A DNA stretch of 64,000 nt from positions 22,558-86,557 of the forward strand of contig JAIQFN010000024.1 of the NCBI GenBank assembly GCA_020073265.1. Direction: 5' to 3'. Within the stretch, counting starts at the first letter, position 1. Each line of letters opens with the position of its first letter. The DNA comes from Terriglobia bacterium. GTDB taxonomy: Bacteria > Acidobacteriota > Terriglobia > Bryobacterales > Bryobacteraceae. The position numbers and the translations under genes were made by a program. The notes beneath the pieces are model-generated. The model was not told the origin of the DNA. It did no database searches and worked only from the letters and a program-made list of their open reading frames with translations. This document shows positions 37,961 through 45,938 of the stretch, piece after piece.

Positions 37961-39535
37961 TCACACCAACGGAAGGACCTCGGATGCATCAACGCTCTCG
38001 ATCAGCGGCACAAGAAAGACAGGGAACGCGGGCGGGTCCTTCTGGAAATAGACGTTGTATCGCCGCAGGAACGCCGGCGGTGGAATCGTCGCGCAACCGT
38101 TCAGCAAGCCGGGCAGGATGCCGTTGGCGAAATACATGTCCAGCTCGCGTTTTTCCTTGGTAAGCACTTTTCCGCGATGCTCGCACGCGAAAAAGTCCTT
38201 CACCCGCGAGTAGGTCCGCTCCGATAGATTGATGCGATTGGCTTCGCCGCTCGATTCCATCCGCGAGCTGTAGTTCACTGTATCGCCCCAGATATCGAAT
38301 GCGAACTTGTTGATGCCGACCACGCCCGCGATCACCGGCCCCGTGTGGATGCCGATCCGCACTTTCCACTGCACCGGACGGTCAGGCCGGCCGCGCTCCT
38401 CGACAGCGTGCAGCATTTCGAAGGCAGCCATGACGGTGTCCACCGGATGCGCCGGATTGCGCGCGGGAAGCCCGCTGATGCACATGTAGCTGTCGCCGAT
38501 GGTCTTCATTTTCTCGAGACGATAGCGCGCCACGATCTGGTCGAAAGCCGTGAAGTAATCGTGCAGCAGCTCCACCAGCTCTTCGGCCGCGAGCTTCTCG
38601 GTGGAGACCGTAAAGCCGACAAAATCGGTGAACAGGATGGTGACGTCCTCGAAGTATTTCGGCGAAACCATGCCCTTGGCGCGCAGCTCGTCGGCCACCT
38701 CGCCCGGCAGGATGTTGAGCAGCAGCGATTCCGAAACTTTCTTCTGCTGCTCCACTTGCTGATGCCGTTGTTCGAGCTGTTGATTGGCGAGCAAGAGCTT
38801 CTCGCCGGCCCGCACGCGCTCCAGCACCACCGACAACAGGCTGGCGATGGACTTCAAAACGGTTTCCGACAGCGCCGCGCCGCAAATCCCAAAACTCCCG
38901 ACCAGTTCGTCGCCCACCTGCACCGCCGTCATCGACACGGCCTTGGCCGGATCGATCCAGGTTGTGCGCCCGGTAGCAGCGGCGCGAAGAGCTTCGTCGG
39001 AAATCGAGCTGCTCTCGCCGGCGCGGTGGAATTCGCCGCTCGCGTGGAGATAAAACGCTGCGCCGGAGCCGCCGAAGATGCGGATGACCTGGTTGGTGGC
39101 GATCCACACGGTGGTCTGCAGGCTTTCGCTGGCCAGCATGGCCTGGCCTAATTCATACAGCCGCTCGGTTTCGCGTTTTCGCTCCAGGGCTTCGGCGGCG
39201 CGCCTTCTGGCCGTGAGTGCCGTCTGGCTGACCACGATCGCCGTGATCAGGAAGGCGGCCACCTCGACGTAGGATTGCGGATCATCGACCTTGAAGGACC
39301 CCGCGGGAGGTTGGAAGTAATACAGGAAGCCGAGCGCGGCAACAAACGAAGCGATGATTGTCTCCAGCCGGTCCCATCGAACCGCGAAGAACAAGATCGC
39401 CAAAAGCAACGAATAGTCGACGGTGCTGCTTTCCAGCCCGCGAAAATGAAACTCGATTGCCAGGATGGCGCACACGATCGCCACCGACGCAACTACGCGC
39501 AGAGCCGTGCGCAGCCATGGCTTCATCGGAAACAT
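37961..39535 (-). CDS. Membrane class III adenylate cyclase
   Basis: 524 residues from ATG 39535. Residues about 8-105 hold four membrane helices of the KdpD/DUF4118 sort (LLLAILFFAVRWDRLETIIA). A GAF-like region follows at about 120-245 and a coiled coil at 245-280 (LLANQQLEQRHQQVEQQKKV). The cyclase domain is at 280-455: metal Asp in ILFTDFVGFTVS, adenine-selecting Lys in EKMKTIGDSYMC, second metal Asp there, Asp in FDIWGDTVNYSSRMES, and the transition-state Asn/Arg in the same stretch. This Lys/Asp set predicts cAMP rather than cGMP. Residues 455-524 are an unassigned tail. It converges with tag. Confidence 0.9.
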   Translation of the reverse strand: MFPMKPWLRTALRVVASVAIVCAILAIEFHFRGLESSTVDYSLLLAILFFAVRWDRLETIIASFVAALGFLYYFQPPAGSFKVDDPQSYVEVAAFLITAIVVSQTALTARRRAAEALERKRETERLYELGQAMLASESLQTTVWIATNQVIRIFGGSGAAFYLHASGEFHRAGESSSISDEALRAAATGRTTWIDPAKAVSMTAVQVGDELVGSFGICGAALSETVLKSIASLLSVVLERVRAGEKLLLANQQLEQRHQQVEQQKKVSESLLLNILPGEVADELRAKGMVSPKYFEDVTILFTDFVGFTVSTEKLAAEELVELLHDYFTAFDQIVARYRLEKMKTIGDSYMCISGLPARNPAHPVDTVMAAFEMLHAVEERGRPDRPVQWKVRIGIHTGPVIAGVVGINKFAFDIWGDTVNYSSRMESSGEANRINLSERTYSRVKDFFACEHRGKVLTKEKRELDMYFANGILPGLLNGCATIPPPAFLRRYNVYFQKDPPAFPVFLVPLIESVDASEVLPLV

Positions 39536-39678
39536 CTTGATAAGAGGCTATCGGCGGCTGGACCGTGATGCGTTAGGCGTGCGCCACGCAGGCGATAGGC
39601 CGCTCAGGCGCGAGGTACTGCCTGCACCGACGGCGGCTGCAACTGGAACATTCGCTCGGTATCCCGATTTAAGAGCAC

Positions 39679-40014
39679 CTAGAGACCGTAAATCCCCAGC
39701 GCGGTGCCGAAGGGAACGCTGAACAGCTCTAAGACCGAGAGAACGATCACCAGGATGCGGGCCCAGGGTTTGAATTGAAGCAGCCCAAACCCGCCGACGA
39801 CGCCCGGAAGCGATAGCACCAGCAGCAGGATGAATATGAACCCGCCGATCACGCCCAGGATCGGAACGGCGGCGGCGCTGTCAGGCGAATGATCGGTCAC
39901 GCCGACCAAGCCTGCGATCCCGCCCATCACCACCATCACGATGAGCCCCGTCAGCATCACAATCCCCGCGTAAGCGATGTGTAAAATACCCAAGACCTTG
40001 ACATGTTGTGCCAT
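39679..40014 (-). CDS. Small membrane protein with four helices
   Basis: 111 residues from ATG 40014. The sequence is almost wholly hydrophobic with about four membrane helices (IAYAGIVMLTGLIVMVVMGG, PILGVIGGFIFILLLVLSLP, VVGGFGLLQFKPWARILVIV and the last VPFGTALGIYGL). The GLLQFKPWAR link and the end GTALGIY are typical of small DUF-type proteins common in acidobacteria. No enzymatic motif. Function unknown. Confidence 0.78.
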   Translation of the reverse strand: MAQHVKVLGILHIAYAGIVMLTGLIVMVVMGGIAGLVGVTDHSPDSAAAVPILGVIGGFIFILLLVLSLPGVVGGFGLLQFKPWARILVIVLSVLELFSVPFGTALGIYGL

Positions 40015-40082
40015 GGCGACCCCTCCCAGAAATACTATACGAAAACTGACCCGTCAGGTTCCCTGCCGGTTGCGGCTGGGCG

Positions 40083-40862
40083 CTACTTTTCGAAAGTAAT
40101 CTTGGAGTCGGCGCCGAATTTGCGGTAATCGGTGTAACGGATGGTCAGCCGAATCCGCTGCGGCCCGGTGCGGAAGGGCAGTGTGTCGTCGGCGTACGTC
40201 ATCACGGGAAACCAGAAGCCGCCATCCACCTTTTGGCGCAGCGTGGTGAAGTGCGGGAAGAGGTTCTCGGTTTTGGTGTTCAGGATCTGCGGAACCGCCT
40301 GGCCTTCGCTGCGGACGATCGAATAGTCCTGCTTGGCCACCCACAGCATTCCGTCGAACAGGCGCTGGCCGTCGAGGATCTGCCGGGGGCGAATCTGGAG
40401 GACGAAGCAATCCACGCCGTCCATGGTCTCCTCGCCGCGGTAAGTGGTTTCGTAGAGGAAGATTTGATCCGTGGTTAGAAGAAACGGCTGGATCTCGCGT
40501 ATGTCCCGAAAGTCCTCATCCGTCAATTTCAGCCGGCTCAGCGTGGAGGCGGGTTTGCCCACCATCTGTTCGGTGCGCTCCTGGGTGGGGGAAAAGATGA
40601 TGTCTCGGAGTTCGCGGTACTGGCCCAGCTTGGCGCCGCGATCGCTCAGCTCGTCGATGTCGACGCTCTGCCGGTAGGTGTAGTTGCTTTGAGCTTGTGC
40701 GGTCTCGGTCTCGCGCGCAGCCACTCGACGCACCAAGTCTCGCGGCGGATCGGCGGCCCGCGAGGAAGCCGCGCAAACCAGCGATGCTAAGATGAAGCGG
40801 ATGCGCCAGTTCCTGACGACGCTGGCCGTGGTTTGGACGGCGGCTTCGATCGCTGCGTACAT
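40083..40862 (-). CDS. Periplasmic LolA-like outer-membrane lipoprotein-sorting-type protein
   Basis: 259 residues if started at ATG 40862 (GGGAG upstream). The signal peptide is the stretch RNWRIRFILASLVCAASSRA at about residues 16-35; no ATG, GTG or TTG lies closer to it in frame, so the long start must be used or the true start is unusual. The mature part is beta-rich: SNYTYRQSVDIDELS, YRGEETMDGVDCFVLQIRP, GMLWVAKQDYSIVRSEGQ, GGFWFPVMTYADDTL and RLTIRYTDYRKFG, as in outer-membrane lipoprotein-sorting proteins of the LolA/LolB fold. The 5' end overlaps the start of the divergent CPBP gene by 71 bases. Function probably envelope-related. Confidence 0.75.
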   Translation of the reverse strand: MYAAIEAAVQTTASVVRNWRIRFILASLVCAASSRAADPPRDLVRRVAARETETAQAQSNYTYRQSVDIDELSDRGAKLGQYRELRDIIFSPTQERTEQMVGKPASTLSRLKLTDEDFRDIREIQPFLLTTDQIFLYETTYRGEETMDGVDCFVLQIRPRQILDGQRLFDGMLWVAKQDYSIVRSEGQAVPQILNTKTENLFPHFTTLRQKVDGGFWFPVMTYADDTLPFRTGPQRIRLTIRYTDYRKFGADSKITFEK

Positions 40863-41778
40863 TTACTCCCAACAACAGAATATCCCGTCCTGGATCGTGT
40901 TGGCGGTGACGCCCGCATTTCTGGTGGAGCTGGCCTTCTACCTTGCGCCCGGATTCGCGGCAGTTCGAACAGCATTCGACCAGGTGGGATCGAAGGCGCA
41001 GCGGGCCGCTCTGCTGGCTCTGAGCGCGGTGATTCCTTACCTGATCGAGACGCCGCTCACCGGTGCGTTCCATTGGAACAATTTTCTGATACTGCTGGCG
41101 CTGGTTCTACCCGCGGCGTTCTGGTACGTCTGGATTCGCGCCAGCGTTGCGGCCGACCTTGTGTTTCTCGGCTTCATGGCCGCGGTGTACTTGAGTAAGC
41201 TCCTGGATCGGAGCTACGGACATCCGGCGCCGCACGCATCGCTGGCGGTTCTCGGGCAATTGATGTGGGTCCGGCTGGGCCTAATGGCCGTGCTGTCGCT
41301 GCGCTCGATGGAAGAAGCACGCTTCGGTTTCGTGCCTTTGCGGGGCGAGTGGCGAATCGGCGTGCAACTTTACGCCTGCTTCCTGCCGGTGGGAGTCGCC
41401 ATCAGCTACCTGCTCCACTTTGCGCACTTTCATCCGCAGCCGCTCGACTGGTGGAAATTCCTCCCGCTGCTGGTCGGAACATTTTTCGCGTTTCTGTGGG
41501 TGGTGGCGCTGGCCGAAGAGTTTTTCTTTCGTGCGTTTCTGCAGAGCCTGCTGGCTCGCTCGCTACACAGCGACGCCATGGGCTTGGTCATTGCTTCGGT
41601 GGTCTTCGGGCTCGCCCATCTGCCGTTTGGATCCTTTCCCAATTGGCGATTCGCCATCCTGGGCGGCGTCTCGGGCGTCTTCTATGGGCTGGCGTTCCTG
41701 AAAGCTCGCAGCGTGCGCGCCAGCATGGTGACGCATGCCCTGGTGGTCACCACCTGGCGCATGTTCTTCACCAGCTAA
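40792..41778 (+). CDS. CPBP family intramembrane metalloprotease
   Basis: 328 residues from ATG 40792 (40801 also possible). It has about eight membrane helices. The CPBP (CAAX protease and bacteriocin-processing) motifs are in order: the Glu pair in ALAEEFFFRAFLQSLLA, then VVFGLAHLPFG with the first metal His, and the last helix SMVTHALVVTTW with the second His. These proteases cut within the membrane; in bacteria they mature small peptides or act in signalling. A PEP-CTERM-processing role is possible but no such proteins are here. Its N-terminus overlaps the divergent neighbour, and its stop overlaps the convergent small membrane gene by 3-4 bases. Confidence 0.85.
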   Translation: MKRMRQFLTTLAVVWTAASIAAYIYSQQQNIPSWIVLAVTPAFLVELAFYLAPGFAAVRTAFDQVGSKAQRAALLALSAVIPYLIETPLTGAFHWNNFLILLALVLPAAFWYVWIRASVAADLVFLGFMAAVYLSKLLDRSYGHPAPHASLAVLGQLMWVRLGLMAVLSLRSMEEARFGFVPLRGEWRIGVQLYACFLPVGVAISYLLHFAHFHPQPLDWWKFLPLLVGTFFAFLWVVALAEEFFFRAFLQSLLARSLHSDAMGLVIASVVFGLAHLPFGSFPNWRFAILGGVSGVFYGLAFLKARSVRASMVTHALVVTTWRMFFTS

Positions 41779-41987
41779 GATTCCGAATCAGGCTTCCCGC
41801 TCGGGGGTTTGCGGACGGTGTTGATCAGAACCACGAACAACAGCAGCAGGCAGAGCAGCGTTCCCACCGCGCCGATCACCAGATAGTCGGTGGTTTTGTG
41901 CGGCGCTGGCATGACGTTCAACAACACCGCTACCGCCACCGCGTATATCAGCAGCATTCCGAGCGCGAGTAATAGTTTGCGGTTCAT
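41775..41987 (-). CDS. Small two-helix membrane protein
   Basis: 70 residues from ATG 41987, which overlaps the stop of the reductase gene by 1 base (TGATG). Two membrane helices (LLLALGMLLIYAVAVAVLLN and IGAVGTLLCLLLLFVVLI) and a short charged tail. No motif is recognised. It is the fourth and last gene of a tightly overlapping set (43682, cbiX-like, FNR-like, this), which suggests it supports the same membrane-related pathway, perhaps as an anchor. Function unknown. Confidence 0.7.
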   Translation of the reverse strand: MNRKLLLALGMLLIYAVAVAVLLNVMPAPHKTTDYLVIGAVGTLLCLLLLFVVLINTVRKPPSGKPDSES

Positions 41988-42676
41988 CAGTCGTACTTTT
42001 CGAAAATGATCTGCTTGCGATCGAAGCCCAGGGCCTTCAGGATGCCGCGCACGTCGTCCACCATGGCCTTCAGACCGCAGATATAGACATCCAGGTCGCG
42101 CCGGTCGCCGAGAGCTTCCATCAGATGCGTTTGCACATGGCCCGCGCGCGCGGTCCAGGACGGTTCGGGACGGCTCAACGTCGGCCAGAAGCGGAAATTC
42201 GCATGCCGCCGAGCCAGCGCTTCGAATTCATCCCGATAGTAGAAACTGCGTTCGTAGCGGACACCGAACAACAGCGTCAGCTCCTTGGCCTCGGGATGGT
42301 GCAAATAATCCGGCGCCATGGCGCGGAACGGCGCGATCCCGGTGCCGGTAGCGATGAACAGCGCGTCCTTGGATGGATTGCGAACCACGAAGAAACCCAG
42401 CGGCGCGCTCATCTCCACCGAATCGCCCGGCTGCATTCGAAACAGATGCGGTGAAAAAATTCCTTCGTGTACCAGGTTCAGGCACAGCTCGAAGCGGTTT
42501 CCGTCGGGGAGCGATGCGATGGAGTACGGCCGAGTGATCTTCTTTCCACCCAGCGTCTCCTGGAACGAAACAAATTGTCCTGGTTTGAATTGGAGGCGCT
42601 CGACGTCGGGCGTCTCGAAGACGAAGTGGCGGACCTCGGGCGCGATCTCATGGGACTCCACCAGGACGGCTCTCAT
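41987..42676 (-). CDS. Ferredoxin-NADP(+) reductase-like flavoprotein
   Basis: 229 residues from ATG 42676, whose ATGA overlaps the stop of the chelatase. The FAD part has FKPGQFVSFQ and the flavin motif TRPYSIASLPDG; the NAD(P) part has FIATGTGIAPFRAMAPDYL, LLFGVRYERSFYYRDEF and YICGLKAMVDDVRGIL. There is no iron-sulfur motif, so it works with a separate carrier such as ferredoxin. This type moves electrons between NADPH and ferredoxin. Linked to a sirohydrochlorin chelatase it could feed electrons to a siroheme or cobalamin reaction, though that is inferred from the operon only. Confidence 0.88.
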   Translation of the reverse strand: MRAVLVESHEIAPEVRHFVFETPDVERLQFKPGQFVSFQETLGGKKITRPYSIASLPDGNRFELCLNLVHEGIFSPHLFRMQPGDSVEMSAPLGFFVVRNPSKDALFIATGTGIAPFRAMAPDYLHHPEAKELTLLFGVRYERSFYYRDEFEALARRHANFRFWPTLSRPEPSWTARAGHVQTHLMEALGDRRDLDVYICGLKAMVDDVRGILKALGFDRKQIIFEKYD

Positions 42677-43053
42677 TCGGTTTTCTTCGCGCAAGCCTCG
42701 GCCTGGCTCGCCCGGTCGAGCAGCGCCTCCAGCAAGGCGGGATGTCCATCCAGCGGCGAGGTGACCTGCATCTCGATGTTTCCATTTTGACGCGCCACAT
42801 CCTGCACCAAACGGGGCAGGTCGCGTTGCAGGTGCGTGCCCAGCGTCAGGAAATACGGTATCACGACGATGCGCGTGGCTCCGCGCGACAGCAGGCGTGC
42901 GGTGGCGCCGGCCAGGTCCGGTTGCCCGAGCTCTAAAAAAGCGGCTTCCACCACGTACTGCTGGGAGGCCGCCATGCGCCCGGCGATGTCGCGCACAGCC
43001 TGGTTGGCGCTTTCGACGCGCGAGCCGTGACCGAAGACGACGTATCCGGTCAT
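42673..43053 (-). CDS. CbiX/SirB-type sirohydrochlorin chelatase
   Basis: 126 residues from ATG 43053, overlapping the stop of the gene before it (ATGA). It is the short, single-domain form (CbiXS-like). Key motifs: GHGSRVESANQA with the metal His, then AAFLELGQPDLAGA, and IPYFLTLGTHLQRDLP with the second metal His. The enzyme puts cobalt or iron into sirohydrochlorin for cobalamin or siroheme. No other siroheme or cobalamin gene lies in the window. It sits between a cysteine-rich protein gene and the reductase. Confidence 0.9.
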   Translation of the reverse strand: MTGYVVFGHGSRVESANQAVRDIAGRMAASQQYVVEAAFLELGQPDLAGATARLLSRGATRIVVIPYFLTLGTHLQRDLPRLVQDVARQNGNIEMQVTSPLDGHPALLEALLDRASQAEACAKKTE

Positions 43054-43682
43054 ACCTGGATCAGCGAGGGCGTTTCCGGAGAATCGCGCCGCTCGTGCGG
43101 AAAATGCGCGTGCAGATAACCGATGAAGGCCCGGCCGCGCGGCCGACCGTTGTTGTGATGCAACTCCAGACGCTGCAGGAAGACCAGCACGCCCAGAACC
43201 TCGGCGTCGCGCACGGTGGTCGCGCCTTTTTCGGTGAGTTCTTTCCGCAATACCTCCACCGCCTCCTGGATCTTCTGATGGATGGCCGCCGCGATCGGAT
43301 TGGCCGGTTTGGTCTCGTAGTACAGACCGCTCTGGAGCGTGCGATAAGTCCGGATCAGCGAATCGAGCGCCTCGCGAACGTCGGAATCCACCACGCCGGA
43401 CGTAGCGAGCGACGCTTCCAGCAGCTTGGCGCCGAGAAAAATCAGCAGCGGCTCGTGCTCCCTCAGGAACTCCTCGCTTACGCGAACGTCGCGGTTGGGG
43501 GTTTCCTCGGGATTCAGCTCAGGAAGTTTTTCGTGCAGCCGGGCCTCGGCCAGGTACGGGCAATCGAGCGGGCAATCCACGCTGACTTCGCGTTCCGCGC
43601 CGCAACAGATGGAGCAGATGTCGCCGCTCACTCCGGGGCAATAACGGCGCGGCTTTCGCGTCTCGCACAGGCGGCATTTCAT
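43050..43682 (-). CDS. Cysteine-rich protein, probable zinc or iron-sulfur binding
   Basis: 210 residues from ATG 43682; its stop overlaps the chelatase start. The N-terminus has eight cysteines in order: MKCRLCETRKPRRYCPG, then ICSICCGAERE and VDCPLDCPYL. This resembles a treble-clef zinc pattern or a cluster-binding site. The rest is helical (EPLLIFLGAKLLEASLATSG, DVREALDSLIRTYRTLQSGL) with a conserved end GYLHAHFPHE. I know this as a conserved acidobacterial protein without a name. The operon suggests a link to metal-tetrapyrrole handling or redox, unproven. Confidence 0.75.
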   Translation of the reverse strand: MKCRLCETRKPRRYCPGVSGDICSICCGAEREVSVDCPLDCPYLAEARLHEKLPELNPEETPNRDVRVSEEFLREHEPLLIFLGAKLLEASLATSGVVDSDVREALDSLIRTYRTLQSGLYYETKPANPIAAAIHQKIQEAVEVLRKELTEKGATTVRDAEVLGVLVFLQRLELHHNNGRPRGRAFIGYLHAHFPHERRDSPETPSLIQV

Positions 43683-43739
43683 GATGGGAGGACCGGTACT
43701 CTCATCGTAGCATCGCACGAGGCGCGCGCCACCCGTGGA

Positions 43740-45938
43740 CTATTGCTGGTCCAACAAGTCCGAACGGCCGATTTGCTCGCCTTTGAGGATCACGGTGCGG
43801 ATGCTCTCGATCTGTTTGATCTCTTTGATCGGGTTGCCATCCACCAGAATCAGATTCGCCTCGTAGCCTTCCTTGACCAGCCCGATGCGATGGCCGGCGC
43901 CCAGCAGACGGGCGGCATTGTAGGTAGCGGCCTGCAGCGCGACCGCCGAAGGAATTCCGGCCTCGACCCACAACTCGACCTCGCGCTGAATCGTCGGACC
44001 GTGCAACGTCAGCGGATTTCCAGCGTCGCTCCCGGTCACCAGCAGAACGCCCGCGCGCCAGGCCTCCACCAGATTCTGCCTGGCGAACTGGAGATCTATC
44101 GGATAGCGCTTCAACTGGTCGCGCATCTTGGCGCCTGCATCGGACTGCAGGAATTTCTTCGTGGAATCGATCACCATGGCCGGCCCAACCTGTAACACCA
44201 GCGGGCGTTCCAATGGCTCCAGGCTGCCGCTCCTGACGGCCTGAATTCCTTCGATCGCCGTCAACGTAGGATCGTACGTCACGCCCTGCGCTTTCATTTG
44301 GGCGAACAGCGCATCCGGGATCTTGTCGCGTGTCGAGCCGTGCTCGATTCCGTCGGCCCCCACGCTGAGCGCATCGGCGACATCGCGCGAGTCGCCGGTG
44401 TGAACGACGATGGGCAGCTTCTGTGCGTGCGCCTGGGCGGCGATGGCCCGCAGAATATCGGGATCCAGCCGCTTGAACAGCATCCCGGCGGCCCCGGCTT
44501 CGAGAATCGCTTTGATGCCGTCCACGCCGCGCTGCTTCAACTCATCTACCTCGCGCCGCGCTTCATCCGGAGTCTGCGGCACCCTCACGCTCTGCTCCTC
44601 GGCCTGCTTCCGGTATTGTTCCGGCATGTTCCTGAAATACTCAGTGCCGTGACCGCCGGGAGCGGTGAACAGCGGACCACAGGCGAACAGCTCCGCGCCC
44701 AGGCGCTGGCCGGAGTTCACCAGAGTCCTCGCCTTCAGAATCTGATCCAGCGGATCGCCCACGCTCTTCACCGCCGTGACGCCGCTGTAAAGATACGCCG
44801 CCAGCGCGCGGGGCATGGTCTTGTCGAGTTGATAATCCGCGGCCGAATCCGCCAGACCGCCGGTGGAGGCCAGGTGCACGTGTACGTCGATCAACCCGGG
44901 AAGCAGCGTCTTGCCTGAAGCCTCGACGGCCTCGGCCCGCAGCGCCTTCGCTTCGGGAGCCGGCCCCTGATAAATGTGCTCGATCTTGCCGTTCTTCACC
45001 AGCACCGATCCCGATTCGATCACTCCGCCGTCGCCGGTGAAGATGCGCGTGTTGCGAATCAGCATGGTGCGGCTGCGCAACAGGTCGCGATTGAGCAGAC
45101 GAGCCTTGATCACGCTCTCCTTGCTGTGCGCCTGATAGGTTCCCAGAACGAAGAAGGGCGCGAGTATGGCAATCAACCAGAGCTTCGAAGATCCGCGGAT
45201 CTTCTCTTCCTTCTCCCAGCGGAACAGTTTCACTCCCAGGAACGTTGCAAGCACAGTGGTCAGAATCAATGCGCCTGCGCCGGAGGCATTCTCCATCAGC
45301 GTCTCCTGACGGCCGAGAATGGACTGCATGCCGTTCATCAGATACGTGGCGGGAATGAACTGCGCGACGATCTGAACCCAATTGGGCATCACGCTGATCG
45401 GAATGGTGGCGCCGCTCAGAAACAACATGGGAAAGTAGATCAGTTGGATCACGATCTGGCTTTCCTGCATCGAATTGACGACCGACGCGATCATCAGCCC
45501 CATGGCCCGGAAAGCCAGCACGCCGAGGCACACGAAGATGGACAAGGAAATCCACCGCTCCGGCAGCGCCATTCCATACATCAGGTGCGCGAGCACGGCC
45601 ATCAACACTGCCGAGGGAATGAAGTTCAGAAGTCCGGTGAGCAGCGACGCCACCAGCATGGGAGCGGGCGAAATGGGAGCCACTTTGAAGCGCCGCAGGA
45701 TGTTCGCCTCGCGATCCTGCACCGAGCGAATCCCGGCGCCGAAGAAACCCGTTCCGAGAATGCCGATGCTCAGCACCATGGTCAGAACCTGGATGATCGC
45801 GCCACCCTGCTCGGCATGGAAGAGCTGAGCGAATATGAAGAAGAAGATCAGCGGGAAAAGGTAGTTGAAGAAGATGACCGTGCGGTCGCGAAATGTGAGG
45901 CGCAGGTTGATCGCCGCCAGAGCCAGGTAGCCGTTCAT
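43740..45938 (-). CDS. ABC-2 permease fused to an amidohydrolase
   Basis: 732 residues from ATG 45938, whose TGATG overlaps the ATPase stop. Residues 1-250 are an ABC-2 type permease with six membrane helices (ALAAINLRLTFRDRTVIFFN, DREANILRRFKVAPISP, LMYGMALPERW, LFLSGATIPISVMP). A seventh helix follows at about 252-270 (LWLIAILAPFFVLGTYQ). Residues 292-732 are an imidazolonepropionase-like amidohydrolase: LLPGLIDVHVHLAS with the HxH metal pair, IVVHTGDSRD, GIEHGSTRD, LLVTGSDAGNP with the metal Asp. The extra helix would place the enzyme outside the inner membrane. No internal start with a ribosome site is visible, so the fusion looks real. Confidence 0.88.
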   Translation of the reverse strand: MNGYLALAAINLRLTFRDRTVIFFNYLFPLIFFFIFAQLFHAEQGGAIIQVLTMVLSIGILGTGFFGAGIRSVQDREANILRRFKVAPISPAPMLVASLLTGLLNFIPSAVLMAVLAHLMYGMALPERWISLSIFVCLGVLAFRAMGLMIASVVNSMQESQIVIQLIYFPMLFLSGATIPISVMPNWVQIVAQFIPATYLMNGMQSILGRQETLMENASGAGALILTTVLATFLGVKLFRWEKEEKIRGSSKLWLIAILAPFFVLGTYQAHSKESVIKARLLNRDLLRSRTMLIRNTRIFTGDGGVIESGSVLVKNGKIEHIYQGPAPEAKALRAEAVEASGKTLLPGLIDVHVHLASTGGLADSAADYQLDKTMPRALAAYLYSGVTAVKSVGDPLDQILKARTLVNSGQRLGAELFACGPLFTAPGGHGTEYFRNMPEQYRKQAEEQSVRVPQTPDEARREVDELKQRGVDGIKAILEAGAAGMLFKRLDPDILRAIAAQAHAQKLPIVVHTGDSRDVADALSVGADGIEHGSTRDKIPDALFAQMKAQGVTYDPTLTAIEGIQAVRSGSLEPLERPLVLQVGPAMVIDSTKKFLQSDAGAKMRDQLKRYPIDLQFARQNLVEAWRAGVLLVTGSDAGNPLTLHGPTIQREVELWVEAGIPSAVALQAATYNAARLLGAGHRIGLVKEGYEANLILVDGNPIKEIKQIESIRTVILKGEQIGRSDLLDQQ

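Noticed and set aside
43740..45090. A separate amidohydrolase gene starting at the internal ATG of MLIRNTRIF
   Set aside because: No ribosome site precedes that ATG, and the permease frame runs into it without a stop.
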